Notes under the pieces: model-generated | Databases searched by the model: none | Seen by the model: only the letters and a program-made list of their open reading frames with translations | What the model was told of the DNA's origin: nothing | Source of the DNA: Candidatus Kapaibacterium sp. | Lineage (GTDB): Bacteria > Bacteroidota > Ignavibacteria > Kapaibacteriales > UBA2268 | Direction: 5' to 3' | Length of the DNA: 36,558 nucleotides | NCBI GenBank assembly: GCA_026390695.1 | Contig: JAPLFL010000087.1 | Coordinates: forward strand, 1-36,558 | Position numbers and translations under genes: made by a program | Shown: piece after piece, positions 24,916 through 32,852 of the stretch | Layout of the letters: the number at the start of each line of letters is the position of its first letter | How positions within the stretch are numbered: the stretch's first letter is position 1

Positions 24916-26139
24916 TTAAGCCGGATTGACCGGAACATCCACAAATACTGCCGAACATGCCGTGCTTTCCAAGTAATCATTCACCGCAACGATGTAATAA
25001 TAGAATCTTTTGTTCTCAATCGACTCCTCAGAAAACGTATTTGTGCTCGCAAGCTCCATATATGAGTAAGTACCAGCCGATGATCCTACATTAACTATGC
25101 TTCGGAATATCTTATATCTCGTTGCTCCTGCCACAGAGTTCCAATTTACACTAATAATAAGCGGTGCGCTCGATCCAGATAAGCCAATCGTCAAATTAGA
25201 AGGCTTAGAAAGTGAATCATAATATGTAACGTTCAATATAGAACCGAAACTTCCGTATCCATTAGAGTTTCTTGCTCTCACACGGTAGTATTTTATAGCG
25301 CCGGATTCCGGTATATAAACAAAAGATGATGCTGAATCAGCATAAATCTCCATCCAATCTGCTCCATTAGAACTAATTTCCATCTGATAACTTGTTGCGT
25401 TCGTCACAATATCCCAAGTAAATGTATTTGACGAATAATTATATGCCAAATTAACCGGAGCTGTCAATGAACCACCTCCACCATTCGATGGATATAGTAA
25501 ATAGAATTCAATTTTAGCCGGTGAATCTTTGAATATTAGCTTAGATGCGTTGCTAATCTTTACCATTGAATCCCAAATCTTGTTATATGCAATCGCTCGT
25601 TCCTCTGATCTCACGTAAGAATGCTTAATAAAGTCCTGTTGTATGTTAATCTTCTCCGTTAAATCATTAAATAAAGTATCTAATAGCGTAATATCGTTCT
25701 GAATAAAGCCCGCTGAAATCAAAGTTGACTTATATGTTACCGAATTAGCTGAACTATATGCACTTTGAAGCAGATTCATCATCTTTAATGGCACATTTCT
25801 CGCCTTAGTATATAAATTGCTACCAAATACTTTCAATATCGCATCCGAATCCGGCCATGCCATTCCGATATAAAATAATAGCTTTTGATAATGATTACGT
25901 GCTAATACCATCTGTGCCTCTACTTCGCTTGTATGGTATGTTTGCATGTTCAAATCATTCTCATTTGTTGGTATTGCGCCTGCAGCTTCGATATCATCTA
26001 AGAAATCAGCAGCAAATGGTGATGCAAAAATGGGAGAAGTAGCCGTAAAAGCTGTCTGATCGACTACTAATTCACTATGGAATAAGTATGCTTGTGTACG
26101 AGCATCATCAAAACTTTTTGCAAATTTTTGTTTAATCAT
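24916..26139 (-). CDS. Protein with helical N-terminal domain and two fibronectin type III domains
   Basis: 407 aa; GGAG precedes the ATG. No signal peptide, lipobox or membrane helix, and no T9SS tail. Residues 1-215 are largely helical (VEAQMVLARNHYQKLLFYIGMAWPDSDAI, RNVPLKMMNLLQSAYSS) with no recognised fold. I recall similar N-terminal domains before FN3 repeats in Bacteroidota. A Gly linker (220-223) leads into FN3 domain one (about 226-306: APVNLAYNYSS...SYQMEISSNGADW...YYRVRARNSNGYG) and FN3 domain two (about 311-404: PSNLTIGLSGS...YKIFRSI...YYYIVAVNDY). It is probably a protein- or polysaccharide-binding scaffold; location uncertain because FN3 domains are usually extracellular. Downstream of the array-B region. 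Confidence 0.8.
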   Translation of the reverse strand: MIKQKFAKSFDDARTQAYLFHSELVVDQTAFTATSPIFASPFAADFLDDIEAAGAIPTNENDLNMQTYHTSEVEAQMVLARNHYQKLLFYIGMAWPDSDAILKVFGSNLYTKARNVPLKMMNLLQSAYSSANSVTYKSTLISAGFIQNDITLLDTLFNDLTEKINIQQDFIKHSYVRSEERAIAYNKIWDSMVKISNASKLIFKDSPAKIEFYLLYPSNGGGGSLTAPVNLAYNYSSNTFTWDIVTNATSYQMEISSNGADWMEIYADSASSFVYIPESGAIKYYRVRARNSNGYGSFGSILNVTYYDSLSKPSNLTIGLSGSSAPLIISVNWNSVAGATRYKIFRSIVNVGSSAGTYSYMELASTNTFSEESIENKRFYYYIVAVNDYLESTACSAVFVDVPVNPA

Positions 26140-26299
26140 CTTAAACTCCTAAAAAGTTAAAAAATATAATAATGTAAAATAGAAATAATAATTGAAATAT
26201 ATAATAGATGAATCTATTATTAGCAAATATAACAAATATATCTTATAAAATGCAATATATACCTTCTTAATTAGCGTTGTTATTATCTTAAAAGACTTT

Positions 26300-26461
26300 A
26301 TGATTTTCATAAAAGGCGCTGGCGTCTTCTTATATCGCGTCGGAACCTTCTTAAATGATGTTGGAGTCTTCTTAAATGGCGTCGATACCTTCCTAAATAC
26401 TGTTGCTGTCTTCTTAAATGCTGCTCTGATCTTCTTATATATTAAATTAGATTATTATTGA
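26300..26461 (+). CDS. Candidate heptad-repeat microprotein (array B)
   Basis: 53 codons, ATG to TGA, covering array B. Predicted hydrophobic protein with seven-residue repeats of the form F-L-[NY]-x-V-[GDA]-[TV], for example GTFLNDV and GVFLNGV, closing with FLYIKLDYY. Hydrophobic residues recur at fixed heptad positions with Asn/Asp/Gly between, so a membrane-active or self-assembling helix is possible. AAAAGA lies close before the ATG, a weak ribosome site. Opposing evidence: the opposite strand is also open (FKK heptads) though without a usable start. The same heptad pattern is encoded by array A. Unlike any family I can name. Confidence 0.35.
   Translation: MIFIKGAGVFLYRVGTFLNDVGVFLNGVDTFLNTVAVFLNAALIFLYIKLDYY
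26315..26440. repeat. 21-bp-period array B, six direct units
   Basis: Six contiguous units with cores CTTCTTA or CTTCCTA at 26326, 26347, 26368, 26389, 26410 and 26431, exactly 21 bp apart. The CTTCTTAAAT part is conserved; the other 11 bases vary (GGCGTCGATAC, GATGTTGGAGT and others). No spacers, so it is not a CRISPR. The conserved and variable columns fall in codon register in the plus frame. The minus frame gives heptads such as FKKTPTS and FKKVPTR. Confidence 0.9.
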
Positions 26462-26682
26462 TCATTTATTAATCAATTTATAATTTAGATTGCAAAATAT
26501 ATTTGTTTAAATAATGAGATTTGATTTTCAAAGAACTATGTTTGTTATAAACTTATAATCGACTTTATGTATTGATTCTTTACATTTATATTTGATTCTT
26601 ATAATATTTGTTCTATTTGATCTCTATATATAATTGAATTTCTCATTAGAACATAATTAGATATAATCTTAATATATATTGA

Positions 26683-28023
26683 TTATTCTATACTATTTAT
26701 CTTTGTTAGCTTAAATACTCCGTTTGAGATTTGATCAAATATATATTCCTTCTTTATATTTATATATCTCCACACTTCATAACTTTTTGCTCCCTCAAAT
26801 TTTTTATCAATTGTTGTTGCTTGACCGTTTAAAATATATATCTTTCCCCTATCCGATTTCGCTCCATCACGTACCGAAAATGTTTTGAAATTAGTCAGCG
26901 CATAATCTACTCGTTTAAAGAATGTATTCATTGCTTCATTGAACGCAGTTTCTGGCGTTGGGTCTTTCTTTTGCCAATATTCTAATATTTTATTGAATAT
27001 TTTCTGATCATTGCCACTATGAAGTTCATCATATTCCTTATCATTGAGCAAATTGAACATCATTTCACAGATATAATCAACATTACTGAATGATAGCGGC
27101 ATCTCTCGCCAATATATATTAAATTCATAAATCATCTTATCAGTAGAATTATCTTTATGAATCGTGATTCTATATAATCCGGGATACATTTGTTCGACTG
27201 GCAGAGAAACAGAGTATAATTTATATTTATAATCAGGATTATTCTTTTTAAGCTGAATATAATTCTGTTTATCCAATAATTTAAGTATATTCAATTCTGC
27301 ATTTCCGATCATCTCAAACTTACCACTGAGACTAATTTGGCTTTTCCAATCTAATTTTGCATTCTTATCGGTTATTTTTTCGAGAGTAAAATTATAACCA
27401 TTATTTGCATTGGGTGAGAGATCATAAAAAAATAGACTTGTATTCTTAGCACCAAAATCAATTCCATCTTTCAATATAAAAGATTTAAAATATTTATTTG
27501 AATTAATATCTGTCTCATACATGAAAAATGGCTTTGAGAGCAATATATTATCTGTATGCTTCTCATAATCTAACAATATTTTATTAATTGCAAGTTCTTC
27601 ATTATTATTTAGACTCACACTGAGTCTGAGTTTATCATTTAATACTTTAATTACAGTATATCCGGTAACAAAATCTGTCTTTGATATAGTCTTTTCAAAA
27701 GAATCGACAATGATTGTATCCTCCCAATGGACGCGTTTACGGATTATTCCTTCGGTATCGGTCAAAACGATTTCGATTGATGGAATTGTTTTGAATTGTA
27801 CATGATTTTGAGGATTCTCAATTTTACTAAATGATAGAACTTCATTTGATATTTTGAAGAAAACTGGCATTAGGAGAGAATCTTGATTAATTACCGGTAA
27901 AAAGAAAGCATCTGCATAGAATGGAGCTGAGTTTCTGGTGAATACAGACTTTTCTCCGCGATTATCATGCTGTGAAAAGGCGCAACTGATGCTCAATGTC
28001 AGGATAAGAATTAATTTTTTCAT
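26683..28023 (-). CDS. GWxTD-domain secreted protein with degenerate motif
   Basis: 446 aa with a signal peptide (MKKLILILTLSISCAFSQ). Residues 30-300 are beta-rich, like the N-terminal part of GWxTD proteins. The C-terminal GWxTD domain is recognisable from EYWQKKDPTPETAFNEAM (about 348-365) and RVDYALTNF, then DRGKIYILNGQAT (391-403) and YEVWRYINI. The name-giving Gly-Trp-x-Thr-Asp is replaced by GAKSD (387-391): Trp to Ala and Thr to Ser. The domain is frequent in Bacteroidota, Ignavibacteria and related phyla, without known biochemistry. No Shine-Dalgarno is visible; the start is set by the signal peptide. Single gene between array B and the mtaB cluster. Confidence 0.85.
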   Translation of the reverse strand: MKKLILILTLSISCAFSQHDNRGEKSVFTRNSAPFYADAFFLPVINQDSLLMPVFFKISNEVLSFSKIENPQNHVQFKTIPSIEIVLTDTEGIIRKRVHWEDTIIVDSFEKTISKTDFVTGYTVIKVLNDKLRLSVSLNNNEELAINKILLDYEKHTDNILLSKPFFMYETDINSNKYFKSFILKDGIDFGAKNTSLFFYDLSPNANNGYNFTLEKITDKNAKLDWKSQISLSGKFEMIGNAELNILKLLDKQNYIQLKKNNPDYKYKLYSVSLPVEQMYPGLYRITIHKDNSTDKMIYEFNIYWREMPLSFSNVDYICEMMFNLLNDKEYDELHSGNDQKIFNKILEYWQKKDPTPETAFNEAMNTFFKRVDYALTNFKTFSVRDGAKSDRGKIYILNGQATTIDKKFEGAKSYEVWRYINIKKEYIFDQISNGVFKLTKINSIE

Positions 28024-28140
28024 TATAATTTAATTTAATTAAAAGAAGCATTGACGAGCTTATTTTATTATTATTGTATATAATAAAAAAAATATATAAT
28101 ATTTTATGATATAATTATTATCTCTGGATATTCTGTCGGG

Positions 28141-28164
28141 GATTCCTGCATTCGCGGGAATGAC
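28141..28164. repeat. Hairpin of the GTCATTCCCGCGAAT family
   Basis: On the minus strand it reads GTCATTCCCGCGAATGCAGG and continues AATC; ATTCCCGC and GCAGGAAT pair with one mismatch around a 4-nt loop. This is a very widespread bacterial dispersed repeat (from memory). It lies 14 nt after the mtaB stop and may cap the 3' end of that transcript. Confidence 0.7.
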
Positions 28165-28177
28165 ATATTTCGTGTTA

Positions 28178-29449
28178 TTATGAATTCGCAGGAACTATTA
28201 CTTTTATTTGTTGATTAATCATCTCTTTCGATCCGGAGATATGGATGGGAAGGTAGTTCTCTGTGTGTCCTTTAACGCTTGAATCGCTTATATCAAAGGT
28301 TTCAGGGATCATTATTTTCTCTTTTCCAATCTGAGATTGATAAAAATCATTAAATTTATGATCTGAAAGTCTTCTCAGATCGTTAGTACGTTCTTTTTTT
28401 AGATATTCAGGAACTTTTTGATTAAATGTTGCGGCTATTGTACCACGTCGCTCGGAATAGGAGAATACATGCAGGTATGAGATTGGTATGGACTCGATAT
28501 AGTTGAACGTTTCTATTGCATGAGAAGAGCTTTCGCCCGGAAAACCGGTCATAATATCTGCTCCGATGCAAGCATCAGGTATCTTTTTCTTTATGTTATC
28601 GATTAAATTTGAATAATTACTAAGATTATAGCGTCGTTTCATTGCTTGGAGAATTTCCTTTGAGCCCGATTGAAGTGGAATGTGGAAATGTGGGCAAATG
28701 TATTCTGAATTTGAAACAATATCTATGATTTCATTTGTTAATAAATTCGGTTCGATTGATGAAATACGAACCCTGAATTGAGGTTTCATCGTTTCGATTA
28801 ATCTGATCACATCAACAAAGCGTTTGTTTTCCGATTCGTACTCTCCCAGATTAATCCCCGAAAGCACCAATTCCTTATAGCCGAATTCCTCCACGTGTTT
28901 GAACTCTTCTATTAACATATCGAACGGCATCGACCGGAATTTGCCGCGGGCGGCGGGTATTGTGCAGTAAGTACACGGATATTGGCAGCCATCTTGAATC
29001 TTTATGAAGGCACGTGTGTGGGAATTATTGTCACAAGCGACGGCAAAATCGAAATGGAAGTCATCTATTTCATCAACAAAGACCTTTGCGTACTGCTGTT
29101 TCTTAAATTCGTGAATAAGTTCGGGGATTCGGAACTTTTCGTTATTGCCAAATACGGCATCGACGCCTTCTATCTTGACAATTTCATCGCTTGCAAGCTG
29201 AGCATAGCAACCCATGACGGCAATAAAAGCATTTGGTGAGTTCTTTCGAGCTCTTCGGATGATCTTTCTGCAGTCTGAATCGGCGCGATTGGTGACTGTG
29301 CAAGTATTTATGAGCACTATATCGGAATTGGCCTCAAATTCGACTTGCTCATACCCTGCTTTGGTGAATTGATCGGCGATTTGCGAGATTTCGGCGAAGT
29401 TTACCTTGCAACCTATATTATAATAGGAGAATTTTATATTATTTATCAT
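28178..29449 (-). CDS. mtaB: tRNA t6A37 methylthiotransferase
   Basis: 423 aa. Converts t6A37 to ms2t6A37 in tRNAs reading ANN codons, using radical SAM chemistry. The N-terminal UPF0004 domain carries the auxiliary cluster cysteines C14 (NIGCKVN), C50 (NTCTVTNRAD) and C81 (MGCYAQ). The radical SAM motif is GCQYPCTYCTIPAARG with C155, C159 and C162. GADIMTGFPGES and RRGTIAATF follow. The C-terminal part is TRAM-like. NxGCKVNxxE and NTCTVTxxAD point to MtaB rather than MiaB or RimO. Its ATG overlaps the stop of the M23-like lipoprotein gene by 4 nt (coupled translation). Confidence 0.94.
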   Translation of the reverse strand: MINNIKFSYYNIGCKVNFAEISQIADQFTKAGYEQVEFEANSDIVLINTCTVTNRADSDCRKIIRRARKNSPNAFIAVMGCYAQLASDEIVKIEGVDAVFGNNEKFRIPELIHEFKKQQYAKVFVDEIDDFHFDFAVACDNNSHTRAFIKIQDGCQYPCTYCTIPAARGKFRSMPFDMLIEEFKHVEEFGYKELVLSGINLGEYESENKRFVDVIRLIETMKPQFRVRISSIEPNLLTNEIIDIVSNSEYICPHFHIPLQSGSKEILQAMKRRYNLSNYSNLIDNIKKKIPDACIGADIMTGFPGESSSHAIETFNYIESIPISYLHVFSYSERRGTIAATFNQKVPEYLKKERTNDLRRLSDHKFNDFYQSQIGKEKIMIPETFDISDSSVKGHTENYLPIHISGSKEMINQQIKVIVPANS

Positions 29450-30153
29450 TTAAGATTTACCCAATTTTGTAATTTGCCTTCGGTTCCAAAGGTTTCGCCC
29501 GTGCAATTTAAAGGATCGGCGTCTCTTTCTTCTTTTGAGATTATGAAATCTGAACGAAGAATTGCTCCCTTTGACTGAAATTTCGAGAATAAGGAGTCTG
29601 GCAACGCATTAAAATAAGAAATCAAGCGATAATGATTTGATTCCGAGCTTGCAATTGCGATGTCCGAGTACGTTTCTGACGAAAAGTGCGTTCCTAATAA
29701 CTGTCCCGAACGAACCGAGTCACCTTCTTTCAGAGGATTTGAGAGTTTCACATGAAATATTATGACATTGTAGAAGCTTAGATTGACAGGTTCGATCTTT
29801 ATTTGCATTCCTCTGCCTTCATCGACGATTTTTACGACTTTTCCGGCAACGGGTGCGAAGATTTTGACGGCAGCCCAATCCAATTTTTCGAAAGGAAAGA
29901 AGTAATGTTTCATGGATCTGCAATTTTCGTAGTCATCCCAATAGTCATGACCGATACCAGAGCGGAATTTGGAGATCTTTTCGATTTTATCTAATTCGAT
30001 ATAAGAGGATGTGATGAAACGGACGGAATCTATGGAAGGATGAGGTGGATTTTGCAGATTATTTCCGCTGTCTTTGCAGGAATAAACTAAAGCAAAGGAA
30101 ATCAAAATGAAGAATAATGATTTCCTTTTGTTAAATTTATTGAAATTAATCAT
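29446..30153 (-). CDS. Lipoprotein with degenerate M23-like (LytM) domain
   Basis: 235 aa. A lipoprotein signal (KSLFFILISFALVYSC) puts the lipidated Cys at 26. Residues 69-140 look like an M23/LytM fold: GHDYWDDYENCRSMKHYF (H69, H83), then IFAPVAGKVVKIVDE and YNVIIFHVKLSNPLKEGDSVRSGQLLG (H134). In active M23 enzymes the loop after the last segment carries HxH; here SDIAIA (163-168) replaces it, so zinc binding and peptidoglycan cleavage are doubtful. I recall related proteins with the same GHDYxDDxExCRSMKHY core, so it is a conserved subfamily. It may act as a non-catalytic envelope factor. It is translationally coupled to mtaB, which is functionally unrelated. Confidence 0.8.
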   Translation of the reverse strand: MINFNKFNKRKSLFFILISFALVYSCKDSGNNLQNPPHPSIDSVRFITSSYIELDKIEKISKFRSGIGHDYWDDYENCRSMKHYFFPFEKLDWAAVKIFAPVAGKVVKIVDEGRGMQIKIEPVNLSFYNVIIFHVKLSNPLKEGDSVRSGQLLGTHFSSETYSDIAIASSESNHYRLISYFNALPDSLFSKFQSKGAILRSDFIISKEERDADPLNCTGETFGTEGKLQNWVNLK

Positions 30154-30216
30154 CTATTAAAACCTTGATTCTCCTTTAAATTAGCAGGGAACTGGTTTAG
30201 ATTTGAGAGTAATATG

Positions 30217-31176
30217 TTATTTAGAATACACATACTCCAATTTATATTCGGGTTCATTAGATTTATTGTAAGAAATTTGTTCTAAGACGTTGCCAGATTT
30301 ATCAAATTTGTAAGTATCTCTCTTTAAAATATTAGTACCGTTTCTATAGATAACCTTTTCGGTAATATTTCCGGCATCATCGTACTTTGTATAAGTATCA
30401 ATGGAATTATCGGGATTGAAATTTGTAACTTCGGAGAGTTTTCCGGCTGTTGTGTATTTATAAACGAACTTTTTATTTAATAATTTGTTAGCCATGAAAA
30501 TAGCTTTCTCAATTATATTCTTGTTATCATCGTATTTGTAGAGAATTTTCTCGGCGAGATTGCCGTCAAGATCATTTCGGAGCTCTTCGATTTTATTTAC
30601 TCTCTTATCATACTGGTATTTGATCTTCCATTTGTAATCATCCATACCATCTTGACTGTACCAAGTCTCTTCGACTAAATTATTCCGACTATCGTAGAGA
30701 AAACTTTTTCTACCGCTGACGGCTGTATCACCAAAAAAGCCGGTTTCTTCGATAAGATTTGCTTTTGTATCGTACTTATACAAAGATCGTCCGATAACGA
30801 CGCTGTTTGATTGATAAACGATAAATTCAATCAAGTGTCCCTGATCATCATATTTGGAGTTAGTTTTTTGTTCCAATTTGCCATCGGCAGTTAAAGCGGA
30901 AAATTCGGTTTCATTACCACTGGGATCGTACTGAAAATTCTTTTGCGAAACAATTGCACCGGTTTCAGCATAAGCAATTCTTTGAATAATGTTCCCTTTT
31001 CCATCAGTTTGCATTGTTTCAAATTTTTGTTTCGATTTTGGATCAATCTTACTGTTCTTGAAAGAGTACTTTGAAACAATACACTTTTTAAAAGCAGCTT
31101 TGGCTTTGGTTTGGCTGTAAAGATTCGATTGAAATGAGTAAGCTATAAAAAGACCGATTAGTAAGCGGATAATCAT
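30217..31176 (-). CDS. Secreted YD-repeat-like protein
   Basis: 319 aa. A signal peptide (about 1-21, ending NLYSQ) and a good GAGGCG ribosome site. The mature part is a run of about ten imperfect 20-24-residue repeats with the pattern Y-x-Y-D-x-x-G/N-N-x-x-E, for example KYDDQGHLIEFIVYQ and YKYDDNKNIIEKAIF. It resembles the YD/Rhs beta-repeat that builds hollow cages, but here is short and without any toxin domain or Rhs core motif. It is probably a periplasmic or surface beta-repeat protein. No partner is evident in the neighbourhood. Family-level confidence moderate. Confidence 0.75.
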   Translation of the reverse strand: MIIRLLIGLFIAYSFQSNLYSQTKAKAAFKKCIVSKYSFKNSKIDPKSKQKFETMQTDGKGNIIQRIAYAETGAIVSQKNFQYDPSGNETEFSALTADGKLEQKTNSKYDDQGHLIEFIVYQSNSVVIGRSLYKYDTKANLIEETGFFGDTAVSGRKSFLYDSRNNLVEETWYSQDGMDDYKWKIKYQYDKRVNKIEELRNDLDGNLAEKILYKYDDNKNIIEKAIFMANKLLNKKFVYKYTTAGKLSEVTNFNPDNSIDTYTKYDDAGNITEKVIYRNGTNILKRDTYKFDKSGNVLEQISYNKSNEPEYKLEYVYSK

Positions 31177-31415
31177 AAACGCCTCAATTTTTATTTTAAA
31201 TAATGATTTAATTCAAATTTTATTAATCAACAATTATAACCTATATAAAAAACCTAAAATAAACTTAATAAAGAACATGCAAAAATAAGAAAATTTTTCA
31301 TAATAAACATCAAATAATATTTTATTTTTATCTTATTGCTGTATCCTCTTTCACTTTAATGGCAAAGAATAAAGAATAATATTTGATATCAAAGAACGAA
31401 ATTTTCCGAATAAAA

Positions 31416-31931
31416 CTATTTCTCTTTATAAATTATACAGGTATTCTTCAATATTTCCTTCGAGATTTCAAATCTTTGATCCTCATTGAGAATATTAAAT
31501 CTCCGGCTCATCAATCCAAAGCCCTGATCGAATCCTATTAATGTCGTCGCTGCAAAATTTATAGTCTCAATGATCAATTCTTTCAGATGAACGCAGCCTT
31601 CATGACCTCCGATTCGCTGTGAAACCTCTTTTACTATCCCCCGCTCTATCTTAAGCCCTATAATTTGCTTTGCTTTAAACGCAATCATAGGGCAGCCCTT
31701 GTGTGGATGATTTGCAAATTCACTTTTTGCATGAACTATCGTCTTTGTTTGCGGCTCAATGTGAATATTTAAACGAATTAGATGGTAAGGATCAAGCAAA
31801 GTCGCCTCCAACATCAGATTACCGTTTTCCAACTCAAATGCTTCGATGCCTATATCCCTTTTTGATACCAAGTGCTTAACCGGAATTCTATCCAAATCGG
31901 ATATATTTTCGTTTATTTTTGATTCGTCCAT
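31416..31931 (-). CDS. DUF2889-family protein
   Basis: 171 aa, no signal peptide. It has the DUF2889 landmarks: GNLMLEATLLDPYHLIRLNI, HPHKGCPMIAF with a conserved Cys, and RIGGHEGCVHLKELI with a second conserved Cys-x-His pair, which suggest a metal or redox site. Biochemistry is unknown. It lies 33 nt downstream of modA in the same direction; family members are often near molybdenum or other cofactor genes, but no such role can be concluded here. Weak AAAGA-like ribosome site. Confidence 0.8.
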   Translation of the reverse strand: MDESKINENISDLDRIPVKHLVSKRDIGIEAFELENGNLMLEATLLDPYHLIRLNIHIEPQTKTIVHAKSEFANHPHKGCPMIAFKAKQIIGLKIERGIVKEVSQRIGGHEGCVHLKELIIETINFAATTLIGFDQGFGLMSRRFNILNEDQRFEISKEILKNTCIIYKEK

Positions 31932-31964
31932 TATGTTTTATCTTTCTATTTGTTTAAAATTAAA

Positions 31965-32735
31965 TTATTTTTTCTGAGAATAACCGAAATGTTTTAAAAT
32001 ATTAATGACTTTAGCTGTGGACATAAAATCGTAGAGCTTTTTTGCAGTGGAATTGGTTTTGCCATGAGCTAACACGACGCAGCCTTGCTCTAAAGGCTTG
32101 TGAGATTCATCGGGCACGAGATAAAATTTGCCATTTTCCTTAATTAATGCTGGAGAAAGCGCTTGAGATAAGGCGATTATGCCGATGTCCGCTGCTCCGG
32201 TGGTAACAAATTGCGCTGCCTGAGTGATATTTTCTCCGAAAACGAGTTTGTTTTGAATTTTATCGTATATTTTATAATACTTCATACTTTCTATCGCCTT
32301 TTCACCGTAGGGCGCTGTTTTGGGATTGGCGATGGATATTTTATTCAGACTTGTTTCTAACAGACAATTCATCTTAGATATATTCGGATCAATTTTTTTA
32401 CTCCAAATCACGAGATGTCCTATCGCGTAAAGTTTGATTTCTGAAGCGGTTTGCCCTTTTTCTTTAAGTTTTTGGGGATATTCCATGTCTGCCGAGAGGA
32501 ATAAATCGAAGGGCGCGGCATTTATTATCTGCTCATAGAACTTTCCCGAAGCGCCATAGAGGATTTCCGGTTCCGTGCCGGGATTATCCGCTTTAAACGC
32601 GGAAACGATCGAATCCATTGCAGTTTTCATATTTGCCGCCAAGACGACAGTACACTTTTCCTGAGCGCCAAAAAGCATGGAAGCTGTTAAAAATAGAAGG
32701 AATGAGAGTGTGGAACTGATGTATTTTTTTTTCAT
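31965..32735 (-). CDS. modA: Molybdate ABC transporter substrate-binding protein
   Basis: 256 aa, the usual ModA length. Signal peptide about 1-24. The mature start TVVLAANMKTAMDSI is the ModA oxyanion-binding opening (normally A-A-S/N). Then GASGKFYEQIINAAPFDLFLSADMEYPQKL, which is characteristic, and NPKTAPYGEKAIESM and GAADIGIIALS. It binds molybdate or tungstate in the periplasm and delivers it to a ModBC permease. No modB or modC is in the window: upstream is a toxin/antitoxin pair, downstream the DUF2889 gene, so this is an orphan binding protein or the permease lies elsewhere. AAGGAA precedes the ATG. Confidence 0.93.
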   Translation of the reverse strand: MKKKYISSTLSFLLFLTASMLFGAQEKCTVVLAANMKTAMDSIVSAFKADNPGTEPEILYGASGKFYEQIINAAPFDLFLSADMEYPQKLKEKGQTASEIKLYAIGHLVIWSKKIDPNISKMNCLLETSLNKISIANPKTAPYGEKAIESMKYYKIYDKIQNKLVFGENITQAAQFVTTGAADIGIIALSQALSPALIKENGKFYLVPDESHKPLEQGCVVLAHGKTNSTAKKLYDFMSTAKVINILKHFGYSQKK

Positions 32736-32852
32736 AAATGTTCCTTGGATAATTAAAAATATAGATTGATTATTTTATACAATGTAATTGAATAAATAGA
32801 TTAACACCACTTCATAAACGGTATATATCTGAGAATTTGAAAATTGGAAATT

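Larger units (their letters stand above)
26140..26682. other. AT-rich intergenic region holding 21-bp array B
   Basis: 26140-26299 and 26462-26682 are AT-rich with no supported gene. Two CAAATATA words (26224-26231 and 26233-26240) read TATATTTG on the minus strand about 85-95 nt before the FN3 start and could be a Bacteroidota-like -7 box, but the matching -33 element is weak. The middle holds array B and its ATG-started frame. Confidence 0.45.

Noticed and set aside
26223-26255. Bacteroidota-type promoter (TAnnTTTG with TTG about 20 nt upstream) before the FN3 gene
   Set aside because: TATATTTG occurs twice and a TTG is present, but such words are frequent by chance in this AT-rich DNA and the pattern does not recur convincingly before other genes here.
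26152-26310. 53-codon minus-strand frame (MKIIKSF...) next to array B
   Set aside because: It starts at the array edge and excludes most heptads. The remainder is a low-complexity Y/I/L/F-rich translation of AT-rich DNA with no ribosome site.
26315-26440. Array B as a CRISPR array
   Set aside because: The units are contiguous 21-mers with internal variable columns, not identical repeats separated by unique spacers, and there are no cas genes.
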